Of a stretch of DNA of 64,000 bases, positions 52,203 to 59,273 are shown one piece after another; position 1 is the first letter of the stretch; the number at the start of each line of letters is the position of its first letter. The position numbers were made by a program, and so were the translations under genes. Source of the DNA: Bacteroidales bacterium (GTDB taxonomy: Bacteria; Bacteroidota; Bacteroidia; Bacteroidales; WCHB1-69); contig JAGCCZ010000072.1 of assembly GCA_017651425.1 (NCBI GenBank), positions 55,904 through 119,903 of the forward strand, in the 5' to 3' direction. Below the pieces are notes generated by a model, which saw nothing but the letters and a program-made list of their open reading frames with translations, had not been told where the DNA came from and did not search any database.

Positions 52203-52478
52203 CTAAAAAAGGTCTGAATGAGATCCGGTATCAATTAAATACAGAATTTTTAGGACATCTTCAATGCTGTATACAAGTAACTAGTTAGGACGTATATGGC
52301 ATTCTCTCAGTCCGTCATATTTTCCATGAAGAGCATGATCCAAGTATTTTTCGGGCAAAACTTGTTCTTCTGCCAGCATTTTCACGACATTGTCAAGTTC
52401 TTCCATCGGCAAGCCCCGCTTCTTGGCCAAAGCGTACGATTTCTTATATCTGTGTGTAATCTCAATGTTCAGCATCAT
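52203..52478 (-). pseudogene. YafQ-like mRNA interferase with an in-frame stop codon
   Basis: The first 65 codons (MMLNIEITHRYKKSYALAKK... through GLRECHIRPN) match the N-terminal two thirds of YafQ toxins. A TAG at 52281-52283 then interrupts the frame, exactly where the family has the Trp of PDWLLVY. Reading on in frame gives LLVYSIEDVLKILYLIDTGS and HSDLF followed by TAG at 52203-52205, the complete expected C-terminus of a ~91-residue toxin. The simplest reading is a TGG to TAG nonsense mutation, leaving a fragment without the catalytic C-terminal residues. The start overlaps the antitoxin stop (ATGA). Confidence 0.85.
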
Positions 52479-52672
52479 TCACTTACTTTGGACAGATAAT
52501 CTTCAAAAGAGTCACATTTTATAGTTTTGCCCAAACGCAGCTCTTCAATGGCATAATCCAGTTCCGATTTATCAGAACGGGTCTTAATCTGCGCACCTAT
52601 ACTGCGAAGCAAATCCAGAATTTTATCTACCAAAGGATTGGTCTCATCATATTCAACAGTTACTGTGGTCAT
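52475..52672 (-). CDS. RelB/DinJ-like antitoxin
   Basis: 65 residues. The sequence MTTVTVEYDETNPLVDKILD and the C-terminal EELRLGKTIKCDSFEDYLSK are typical of antitoxins paired with YafQ/RelE toxins; the C-terminal helix and extended tail wrap the toxin. Its stop overlaps the toxin start. The frame is intact although the toxin is interrupted. Repeat copy C lies upstream and copy B lies beyond the toxin, so the pair is one repeat-bounded cassette. Confidence 0.8.
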   Translation of the reverse strand: MTTVTVEYDETNPLVDKILDLLRSIGAQIKTRSDKSELDYAIEELRLGKTIKCDSFEDYLSKVSE

Positions 52673-52721
52673 AATCTCTCTTTTTTATACGTAAAATTAC
52701 ACTTTTTTTCAAACTTTACAT

Positions 52722-52808
52722 AAAAGCGAAAACGCTTTATGTCAATATGTTAAATAATCTGTTTTTCTATTCTATATTCTTTTGGGGGTTGGTGAAAAAA
52801 TGGGGTTA
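52722..52808. repeat. Island repeat, copy C
   Basis: Core 52732-52755 is identical to A and B. The hairpin at its left edge is extended here (ACATAAAAGCG 52718-52728, loop AAAA, CGCTTTATGT 52733-52742). The tail matches B over TTTTTCTATTCTATATTCTT and ends 6 bp before the hepT stop codon. In the minus direction the hairpin could serve as a terminator for mntA/hepT. Confidence 0.85.
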
Positions 52809-52813
52809 GTATA

Positions 52814-53155
52814 TTATTGTTCGTCTATCTTGGACAGGTATTCTTTCAATTGGGGGATATTGATGGTGACGATGCTCCAAATTGTTTGGTCGTCAACGCC
52901 AAAATAATCGTGAATGATTAGATTCCTCAAACCGATAATTCTCGCCCATGGAGTTTCCGGGTGGTTCATGAGAAACTCTTCGCTGAGACCGTTTGCCGCC
53001 TCTCCAATTATCTCCAACTGATGCAGCGTGGCATTAAACATCATGGAATTTTCTGCAAAAGTGTCTTTGTCTGCCCCTTGAATATAGTTTTCAATTTCTT
53101 TGATGGCATCCAAAATGTGCATCACTCTTACATGGTCGGATATCTTAGCATTCAT
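52814..53155 (-). CDS. hepT: HepT-type HEPN ribonuclease toxin
   Basis: 113 residues from the ATG at 53153-53155; the longer in-frame reading would overlap the whole mntA gene. DUF86/HEPN fold: helices around HILDAIKEIENYIQGADKDTF, FNATLHQLEIIGEAANGLSEEF and the conserved RNLIIHDYFGVD, which contains the R-x4-H-x-Y RNase motif. In known pairs the partner MntA blocks HepT by adding AMP to the Tyr of that motif. It overlaps mntA by 11 bp. Confidence 0.87.
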   Translation of the reverse strand: MNAKISDHVRVMHILDAIKEIENYIQGADKDTFAENSMMFNATLHQLEIIGEAANGLSEEFLMNHPETPWARIIGLRNLIIHDYFGVDDQTIWSIVTINIPQLKEYLSKIDEQ

Positions 53156-53432
53156 AGAGTAGCAGTTTTTCGGAATCAACGTAGGGTTTAATGTATTTTG
53201 ACAGTCCACGAGAGGAAACAAGATCGATAGATTTTTGCAAAAGATCCTGCAAGTCCAGTTGCATTTGAACAAACTCAAGTCCAACGGGCTTGGAATAATC
53301 CAGATCCACCAAGATGTCCACATCGCTTTCGGGGGTTTCCTCCCCACGCGCATACGAGCCGAAAATCCAGGCTTTCAATACCGGCTGGGTCTTGAAATAC
53401 TCGCGGATAGTCTCTATCATTTCTGTACTCAT
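53145..53432 (-). CDS. mntA: MntA-type minimal nucleotidyltransferase antitoxin
   Basis: 95 residues from the ATG at 53430-53432. The nucleotidyltransferase signature is complete: AWIFGSYARGEETPESDVDILVDL has GS-Y-A-RG and both catalytic Asp. Family members modify the partner HEPN toxin by adenylylation and so neutralise it. The gene precedes hepT with an 11 bp overlap, the standard operon order for this type VII toxin-antitoxin system. A -7 element lies 22 bp upstream. Confidence 0.87.
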   Translation of the reverse strand: MSTEMIETIREYFKTQPVLKAWIFGSYARGEETPESDVDILVDLDYSKPVGLEFVQMQLDLQDLLQKSIDLVSSRGLSKYIKPYVDSEKLLLYEC

Positions 53433-53453
53433 AATCGTTTTTTTTACCACTTG

Positions 53454-53461
53454 CAAAAATA
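53454..53461 (-). promoter_or_regulatory. -7 element (TATTTTTG, minus) of mntA-hepT
   Basis: Exact TAnnTTTG match on the minus strand, 21 bp before the mntA ATG. Confidence 0.5.
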
Positions 53462-53502
53462 CAGTTTTTCTTTACACCATACAGGGAGACGCATTATTTT
53501 TG

Positions 53503-53510
53503 TAATTTTG
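53503..53510 (+). promoter_or_regulatory. -7 element (TAATTTTG) of recR
   Basis: Matches TAnnTTTG and lies 20 bp before the recR ATG, divergent from the mntA promoter. Confidence 0.5.
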
Positions 53511-53530
53511 CGGCCTCAAAGCCAAAACCT

Positions 53531-54151
53531 ATGCTATCCCTTTACTCCCAGAATCTGGAGAACGCGGTGAACGAGATCGCCAAGCTGCCGGGCGTGGGCA
53601 AGCGCACCGCGCTGCGACTGGCCCTTCATTTGGTGAAAGCTTCGCCCGAAGAGGTGCAGCTTCTGACCGAACGCATCAACAAGCTCAAAACTGACATCTG
53701 CTCCTGCAAGGTCTGCTACAACATTTCCGACCATGAAGTGTGTGACATCTGCGCCAACCCCAAGCGCGACGCCGGTGTCATCTGCGTGGTGCAGGACATC
53801 CGCGATGTCATTGCCATCGAGAACACCAGCCAGTTCAACGGGCTCTACCACGTGCTGGGCGGGGTCATCTCGCCGATGGAGGGCGTGGGTATCCGCCAGC
53901 TGCGGCTGCAAGAGCTCTTCGACAGGGTGGAGAAGGGCGACGTGAGGGAGCTGATCCTCGCCTTGCCGGCCACCGTGGAGGGCGACACCACCAACTTCTT
54001 CATCTACAAGAATGTCAAGGACAAGGTGCCATTGGTTACCACTATCGCGCGGGGCATCGGCGTGGGTGAGGAACTCGAGTACGCCGACGAGGTGACGTTA
54101 GGGCGCTCACTCGTTGCGAGACTCGATTTCGACAAGGCCTACAAGAGGTAG
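53531..54151 (+). CDS. recR: Recombination mediator RecR
   Basis: 206 residues, usual length. Works with RecF/RecO to load RecA on gapped DNA. N-terminal helix-hairpin-helix LPGVGKRTALRLALHLVK (about 20-37). The zinc motif is C-x2-C-x9-C-x2-C (CKVCYNISDHEVCDIC, about 57-75 with the first Cys pair before it). The Toprim domain starts at GVICVVQDIRDVIAIE and includes the family stretch YHVLGGVISPMEGVG. The C-terminal ITR-like end is TTIARGIGVGEELEYADEVT. It marks the return to GC-rich housekeeping DNA after the toxin-antitoxin island. Confidence 0.97.
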   Translation: MLSLYSQNLENAVNEIAKLPGVGKRTALRLALHLVKASPEEVQLLTERINKLKTDICSCKVCYNISDHEVCDICANPKRDAGVICVVQDIRDVIAIENTSQFNGLYHVLGGVISPMEGVGIRQLRLQELFDRVEKGDVRELILALPATVEGDTTNFFIYKNVKDKVPLVTTIARGIGVGEELEYADEVTLGRSLVARLDFDKAYKR

Positions 54152-54187
54152 GAACAATGGATGTGTCGACCAGTCTTTAAAATTTTG

Positions 54188-54195
54188 TATCTTTG
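54188..54195 (+). promoter_or_regulatory. -7 element (TATCTTTG) of pepD
   Basis: Exact TAnnTTTG match, 22 bp before the pepD ATG at 54218. Confidence 0.55.
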
Positions 54196-54217
54196 CACTC
54201 CCTAAAAACTGATAGCT

Positions 54218-55672
54218 ATGAATGAAGAAATGCTCAATTTGAAACCGAACAAGGTTTTCTATTATTTCAACGAAATCACTAAAATTCCTCGCCCCTCCAA
54301 GAAGGAAACCAAGATTTCCGAATGGCTGGAGGCTACAGGCCACAAACTGGGCCTGCCCACCAAGCGTGACGGTGTGGGCAACGTGCTTATCTCCAAGCCC
54401 GCCACTCCGGGCAAGGAGAATGTGACTCCTGTCATTTTCCAAGCCCACATGGATATGGTGTGCGAGAAAAACGCCGACACCGACTTCGATTTCGAAAAAG
54501 ATGCCATCCAGACATACGTGGACGGCGATTGGCTGAAAGCCAAAGGCACCACCCTCGGCGCAGACGACGGTATTGGCATGGCCATGGCATTGGCCATCCT
54601 TGATGACCCGGATCTCGAACACGGCCCCATTGAGTGTCTCTTTACCATCGACGAAGAGACTGGACTGTCGGGTGCCAAAGCTCTCGAAGCCGGCTTTATG
54701 ACCGGTAAAATGCTCATCAACCTCGACTCTGAGGACGAAGGCCAGTTCTTCATCGGCTGTGCCGGTGGCCAGGACACCATCGCCACTCTCAAATGCGACT
54801 ATGAGGACCTCGAGTCGCCTGCCAAATTCTTCAAGGTGACTGTGAAGGGGCTGCAAGGCGGCCACTCCGGCGACGATATCAACAAGGGACGCGGCAATGC
54901 CGTCAAGCTGCTCACCCGCTTGCTGTGGAATGGCTATTGCGACTACGACATGCGCGTGGCTGACATCCAGGCCGGCAACCTGCGCAACGCCATCGCCCGC
55001 GAAGGCTTTGCTGTAGTGGCCGTGCCCGAATCCAATGTTGAGGCTTTCACCCAATATGTCATGAAAATGGATGCGGTGCTGAAGTCCGAGTTCCACACCA
55101 CGGATGCTGGCGTCACGGTGATGATTGAGCCCGCTGATGCTTGCGACCAGGTGCTGGAGGAGACCTTCCAGATCGATTTGCTCAACGCGCTGCTCGTCTG
55201 TCCGCACGGCGTGCAGGCGATGTCGCAGGATATTCCCGGCTTCGTGGAGACCTCCACCAATCTGGCTTCTGTCAAGAAGGATGGCGACACGATTACCATC
55301 ACCACCAGCCAGCGCAGCTCCGTGGAGAGTCGCAAGCAGGCCATTGTTGACAAGGTGTCCACCGCTTTCTGGATGATCGGTGCCGATGTGGTCACAACGG
55401 ACGGTTATCCAGGCTGGGATCCAAACCCCAACTCCGAGGTGCTTCGTGTGCTTGTGGATGCTTACAAGAATCTCTTCCAGAAAGAACCGCAGGTGCTTGC
55501 CATCCATGCAGGCCTCGAATGCGGCCTTTTCTCCGAGAAGTACCCGGACCTTGACATGGTTTCCATCGGACCGACTTTGCGCGGCGTACACTCTCCTGAC
55601 GAGAAACTCGAAATCAAGACTGTCCAGATGTGCTGGGACCTTCTTGTCGAGTTCTTCAGACTGTTGAAATAA
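54218..55672 (+). CDS. pepD: Aminoacyl-histidine dipeptidase (PepD, M20C)
   Basis: 484 residues, full length. A cytosolic zinc dipeptidase that splits Xaa-His and other dipeptides. Metal-site motifs: FQAHMDMVCEK (His and catalytic Asp, about 76-86), GADDGIGMAMALAIL (bridging Asp), FTIDEETGLSGAKAL (catalytic and ligand Glu), LINLDSEDEG (Asp), and a C-terminal His in GPTLRGVHSPDEKLEI. GGHSGDDINKGRGNAVK marks the dimerisation lid domain. It is followed by a strong terminator. Confidence 0.95.
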   Translation: MNEEMLNLKPNKVFYYFNEITKIPRPSKKETKISEWLEATGHKLGLPTKRDGVGNVLISKPATPGKENVTPVIFQAHMDMVCEKNADTDFDFEKDAIQTYVDGDWLKAKGTTLGADDGIGMAMALAILDDPDLEHGPIECLFTIDEETGLSGAKALEAGFMTGKMLINLDSEDEGQFFIGCAGGQDTIATLKCDYEDLESPAKFFKVTVKGLQGGHSGDDINKGRGNAVKLLTRLLWNGYCDYDMRVADIQAGNLRNAIAREGFAVVAVPESNVEAFTQYVMKMDAVLKSEFHTTDAGVTVMIEPADACDQVLEETFQIDLLNALLVCPHGVQAMSQDIPGFVETSTNLASVKKDGDTITITTSQRSSVESRKQAIVDKVSTAFWMIGADVVTTDGYPGWDPNPNSEVLRVLVDAYKNLFQKEPQVLAIHAGLECGLFSEKYPDLDMVSIGPTLRGVHSPDEKLEIKTVQMCWDLLVEFFRLLK

Positions 55673-55697
55673 AAGGGTGATTTTCCACCTGTGCCTG

Positions 55698-55732
55698 GGC
55701 TTTATACTTTTAAAGTGTGAAGCCTTTTTTTT
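55698..55732 (+). terminator. Rho-independent terminator of pepD
   Basis: GGCTT (55698-55702) pairs with AAGCC (55720-55724) and the inner ACTTT with AAAGT (ACTTTTAAAGT). Eight T follow directly. It overlaps the last codon of the convergent FG-GAP gene. Confidence 0.85.
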
Positions 55733-57986
55733 ATGGCTGCTTAACGATCTTCCAGCGCCCCATTCCTTCTACATTTAATATATATATGCCGGCGGGCAGT
55801 AGGTGGATGTCAATGACATCCCCTGTGGTATGCTGGATGGGGCGCCCAACCATGTCGAAAATCGTGGCTCGTGTTGCATTGTCGCCGTCGTGCGGGATGT
55901 GCAGGATGCCCGTGGTGGGGTTGGGGTAGGGGGGGCGCCTTGTCGTCAGCTCGCTCAGGCCGCTCTCGTGCGGCAGGGGAGCGCTTCCCTCGAAATAGGC
56001 ACAGCCGCCGGCATAGTTGCCTACTATCATGTCGGGCAGCCCGTCACCGTTGAGGTCGGCGACGGCCACGCCTGTGCGTTTGCCTTCGCGCAGGGGACAT
56101 GCGCTGCCATTTACGGATTCGGCCATGTTGCGCTCCGCGAGGGTGAATTCGGCATCAAGGTTGTTGTCAATGTCTTTGTAATAGAAAATTCCGCCCTGTT
56201 CATTACCACAGAAAAGCAGGGTGCCGTGTTGCGGGTCTCGGTAAATGCAGGGCACGCTGTGCCCGAAGTAGGAGGTCTCGAAATCGCGCACATCGACTCT
56301 GCCGAGGGAGTCTGTGACAAGCGCGAAGAACGGCGCCCCGCTGGAATGTGTGTCTCGATAATGGCTCAACAATCCCCGCCGGTTGCCGATGATGAGGTCT
56401 TTGCGCCCGTCGCCGTCGAGGTCGTAGAGTTGCGGGGTGCTGAAATCGCCTGCGTCAATGTTCTGGAAGTGCGGCGTGATGCCGAAACCCGGTGTCGGCG
56501 AGCCGTTCGCGTTGATGCGTGAGTTCGTCACTAACGTCAGCGTTCCGTCTCGTTGTCCGCAGAGCATGTCGGGGAGGCCGTCGCCGTCGAGGTCGCCGAA
56601 GGCGGGGTGCAGGGCTTGCAGGTTGAGGGCGCGGAGATGCCCGAAGTCGCGCGTTTGCAGCTGGAAGGCGGGTTGCTGGGAGGTGCCGACATTCCTGTAG
56701 TGACTGATGGAGGAGGAAAACGAGGATGTCACGAAGCCGTTGACCGTGCGCGCACTGTCGAATGTGCCGTAGTTTGCCAAAAAGAGGTCGATTAAGCCGT
56801 CATTGTCCCAGTCGAACAGTACAGGCCTGCATCCGCTGCCCACGTCGAGCATGTCGCTTTGCAGAAAGTCGGTCTGGACGAGGGTGAACTGTTGCAGCGA
56901 CGCATTGTAGTCGTAGCGCCATACGCTGTTGAGGTCCTGGGACTTGGTGAGTGAGGGGTCTGCGGGGGAGACGATCAGGGAGGATGTGGCGTTGCCGGGC
57001 AGGTTGACAAGTGCGGGAGCGGGCAGGGAGAGCAGCTCCACGGGTGCGCCGGCGGGGAAGGCCGTGTCCTGCTCAGTCATGCGCGCTTCGTCGGGCGTGC
57101 CGTGGTTGGAAAGCAAGATGAGGTGCGGCGAGTCTATGTCGCCCACCAACAGGTCGCCGAGACCGTTGCCGTCAAAGTCGTGCAGCAACAGGGAGGAGCC
57201 TACATGGCGCAGGGGCTCGTCGCCAGACTTGTTGTCGCAATCCGTAAACAACGAGATGGTGTTGTTGTCGGCGGCTTCGGCAAAATGTCCCCAACACTCG
57301 TTCTCTAACCGCAGGTCGAAAATATCGGGATCGGTGCTGTAGTTGCGTAGGAAGTGTACATATTTGCCCAAGACCCAGAAATTCAGGATGTCGGTGCGGC
57401 CGTCGCCATCCACATCCGCAATGACGGGATAGTCATCGGGCGAGGCGTATATGTTGACGGGGCCGTCGTAGTATTGCGCGGTCAGTTGGTCGGTCAGCAG
57501 TTCGAAGGCGAGTGTGTCTTGCGAGATGTTTTTATAGACGCTGATTCCGGCAAGTCCGTAAGTGAAAATGTCGGCTTTGCCATCCTGGTTGTAGTCGTGG
57601 AAAATGGCCCAGTCGTGAAGTCTTGGGAACCGGTGGATGTATTGCGGAGCGAAGACGAGACGGTTGCCTTGGCGGAGAAAAGGCAGAATCCTGTTGCCAT
57701 GTTTCTCAAAGGCGATGATGTCCAGTGATCCGTCAAGGTTGAGGTCGATTTCAGAAAACCGGACGGCATTCATGCCGCCGGCCCATGGCATGGACAAGGT
57801 GTCTTGCGCGGTGGTCACGACAAGGTGTGGGGCGCGCGTGAAGCCGAAATCATAGAGGGTTTGTGCCTTCGCGGAGTAAAAAAGGCTTGCGGCCCAAAGG
57901 ATGAGGGATAAAACCAGAGTCCGCCTGCGAATGTGGCGTTGGCAATCGGACAGGAAAGGAAAAGGAGAAAGAAGGCGGGCTTTCAT
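55731..57986 (-). CDS. Secreted FG-GAP/VCBS repeat protein with T9SS tail
   Basis: 751 residues. The N-terminal signal region is MKARLLSPFPFLSDCQRHIR followed by a hydrophobic stretch ending at SAKAQ (~42). Multiple FG-GAP/VCBS repeats with calcium-binding DxDxDG-type loops run through the protein: DLNLDGSLDIIAFEK, DYNQDGKADIFTYG, DVDGDGRTDILNFW, DFDGNGLGDLLVGD, DWDNDGLIDLFLA, DLDGDGLPDMLCG, DLDGDGRKDLIIGN and DLNGDGLPDMIVGN. They probably form a seven- or eight-bladed integrin-like propeller. The T9SS tail starts at PYPNPTTGILHI and ends AGIYILNVEGMGRWKIVKQP. It is last gene of a three-gene operon, 9 bp after the M23 gene. Surface binding or structural role inferred. Confidence 0.9.
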   Translation of the reverse strand: MKARLLSPFPFLSDCQRHIRRRTLVLSLILWAASLFYSAKAQTLYDFGFTRAPHLVVTTAQDTLSMPWAGGMNAVRFSEIDLNLDGSLDIIAFEKHGNRILPFLRQGNRLVFAPQYIHRFPRLHDWAIFHDYNQDGKADIFTYGLAGISVYKNISQDTLAFELLTDQLTAQYYDGPVNIYASPDDYPVIADVDGDGRTDILNFWVLGKYVHFLRNYSTDPDIFDLRLENECWGHFAEAADNNTISLFTDCDNKSGDEPLRHVGSSLLLHDFDGNGLGDLLVGDIDSPHLILLSNHGTPDEARMTEQDTAFPAGAPVELLSLPAPALVNLPGNATSSLIVSPADPSLTKSQDLNSVWRYDYNASLQQFTLVQTDFLQSDMLDVGSGCRPVLFDWDNDGLIDLFLANYGTFDSARTVNGFVTSSFSSSISHYRNVGTSQQPAFQLQTRDFGHLRALNLQALHPAFGDLDGDGLPDMLCGQRDGTLTLVTNSRINANGSPTPGFGITPHFQNIDAGDFSTPQLYDLDGDGRKDLIIGNRRGLLSHYRDTHSSGAPFFALVTDSLGRVDVRDFETSYFGHSVPCIYRDPQHGTLLFCGNEQGGIFYYKDIDNNLDAEFTLAERNMAESVNGSACPLREGKRTGVAVADLNGDGLPDMIVGNYAGGCAYFEGSAPLPHESGLSELTTRRPPYPNPTTGILHIPHDGDNATRATIFDMVGRPIQHTTGDVIDIHLLPAGIYILNVEGMGRWKIVKQP

Positions 57987-57995
57987 GGCCGTGGG

Positions 57996-58949
57996 CTACC
58001 GGACGCGGAGGCGTTGGCCCTCGCGGATAAAGTCGCTGCGGAGATGGTTGAGCTTTTTGATCTTGGAGACAGTAGTGTGGTACTTGATGGCGATGCGTCC
58101 GAGGTTGTCGCCTTTGCGCACGCGGTAATAGACGGCCTTGGGCTGCGGTTTGGCGGCGGCGGCCTGCTGCTGTTGCTCGTGGCTGGGCGGGTTGGGCGTG
58201 GAGACGCTGTAGCCGGAGATGTAGAGGGTGTCGAACTTGGTCTTGTAATTGACGAAGTCGATCAGCTTGTTGGGGTTGATGTCAAGGCCGAGATAGCGGA
58301 CTTCAAAGTGGAGGTGGGGGCCGGTGGAGCGGCCGGTGCTGCCGCCGAGCCCGATGATGTCACCTGCCTTGACCATCTGTCCGGGATTGACGAGGCGGCG
58401 GGAAAGATGGGCGTAGTAGGTCTCCAGCCCGTTGTCGTGGCGGATGACGACGAGGTTGCCATAGCCGCCGGTGTTGCTGCCCTTGGAGATGCGCACGATG
58501 CCGTCAAAGGCGGCGGCCACGGGCGTGCCCACGGGATAGCCTAAGTCCACGCCGCGGTGCATGCGACGCCAACGCCAGCCATAGTCGGAAGTCTTCGGGT
58601 AGTTGGCGGGATGGTGATAGCCCGTCAACACAATGGTGTCACGCGGGGCGGAGCCCGTGTGATGGTAGTGGATGCGGATGATGTCGAAGTTCTGGTAACG
58701 GCTGTACCCCGGCATCCAATTGAAATAGGTGAACAACATGCCTTCGCCATGATCCACGTTGTCAAGATCAGACTCGTCGTCACCAAGCAGTTTTCCTAAA
58801 GAGTCATCTGGAATGACGTTGTCGATACGGACAGTGTCGTTGACAACGCTGAATTGTATGTGGTTTTCCTGGGCTTGAAGGGTGTTCTGGAATAATACGG
58901 CTGTTATAAGAATGAATAATATTCTGAAAATGTTTTTTGCTTTTATCAT
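57996..58949 (-). CDS. M23 peptidoglycan endopeptidase with C-terminal LysM
   Basis: 317 residues. The signal peptide is MIKAKNIFRILFILITAVLFQNTLQAQ. The LytM/M23 domain (about 120-235) keeps all zinc residues: RRMHRGVDLGYPVG (HxxxD), YAHLSRRL and GPHLHFEVRYLG (HxH). A Gln/Ala-rich linker (SHEQQQQAAAAKPQPK) leads to a LysM domain at the end (YYRVRKGDNLGRIAIKYHTT, about 272-317). It should cut peptidoglycan cross-bridges in the periplasm. The upstream lipoprotein stop is 3 bp away and the FG-GAP gene begins 9 bp downstream, so all three are one operon. Confidence 0.93.
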   Translation of the reverse strand: MIKAKNIFRILFILITAVLFQNTLQAQENHIQFSVVNDTVRIDNVIPDDSLGKLLGDDESDLDNVDHGEGMLFTYFNWMPGYSRYQNFDIIRIHYHHTGSAPRDTIVLTGYHHPANYPKTSDYGWRWRRMHRGVDLGYPVGTPVAAAFDGIVRISKGSNTGGYGNLVVIRHDNGLETYYAHLSRRLVNPGQMVKAGDIIGLGGSTGRSTGPHLHFEVRYLGLDINPNKLIDFVNYKTKFDTLYISGYSVSTPNPPSHEQQQQAAAAKPQPKAVYYRVRKGDNLGRIAIKYHTTVSKIKKLNHLRSDFIREGQRLRVR

Positions 58950-58952
58950 AGG

Positions 58953-59186
58953 TCAGTGGTGGGGTTTGGATTTGTACCTCTTGTGCGGCTTCCTTTTTTT
59001 GATGTAATAGGTCCGATGGGTGGAGGTCGTGGTGTTCCATTTGGCCTGGGCAGTCCTGCCTTTTGTGTAGGCGGGCTTTTTTCTCGTGTTTCCTTTTGAA
59101 GAGGAACATGACATGGCGGCAAACCCCAATAACAGGACGCATAGCAATGCCGGTATCAGACGATGAAAATGCGATGGCTTATTCAT
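58953..59186 (-). CDS. Small cationic lipoprotein
   Basis: 77 residues from the ATG at 59184-59186. The signal sequence ends in a lipobox-like LGFAAMSC, so Cys ~25 should be lipidated. The mature ~50 residues are very basic (Lys/Arg/His-rich: RKKPAYTKGRTAQAKW, YYIKKRKPHKRYKSK) with few acidic residues. No family recognised. As first gene of the operon with an M23 endopeptidase it may sit at the membrane and bind peptidoglycan or other anionic polymer; this is inference from charge and context. Confidence 0.75.
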   Translation of the reverse strand: MNKPSHFHRLIPALLCVLLLGFAAMSCSSSKGNTRKKPAYTKGRTAQAKWNTTTSTHRTYYIKKRKPHKRYKSKPHH

Positions 59187-59205
59187 GGAATCAAATTTAA
59201 GGCGG

Positions 59206-59213
59206 CAAAGATA
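59206..59213 (-). promoter_or_regulatory. -7 element (TATCTTTG, minus) of the lipoprotein-M23 operon
   Basis: Exact TAnnTTTG match on the minus strand, 19 bp before the ATG at 59186. Divergent from the recQ promoter. Confidence 0.55.
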
Positions 59214-59257
59214 CAATTTTTTTCTGACCTGGCCAAAAATCAGCCGTTACTTTTTTG

Positions 59258-59265
59258 TATTTTTG
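59258..59265 (+). promoter_or_regulatory. -7 element (TATTTTTG) of recQ
   Basis: Exact TAnnTTTG match only 8 bp before the ATG at 59274, giving a near-leaderless message. It argues against the in-frame upstream start at 59163. Confidence 0.5.
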
Positions 59266-59273
59266 CACCCGTT

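Noticed and set aside
51019..52808. Chromosomal integron with attC sites
   Set aside because: The repeats contain GTTAAAT, which fits GTTRRRY, but no paired RYYYAAC box in the right place, and no integron integrase is in the window. The hairpin at 50899-51013 has GTT/AAC ends in the opposite arrangement.
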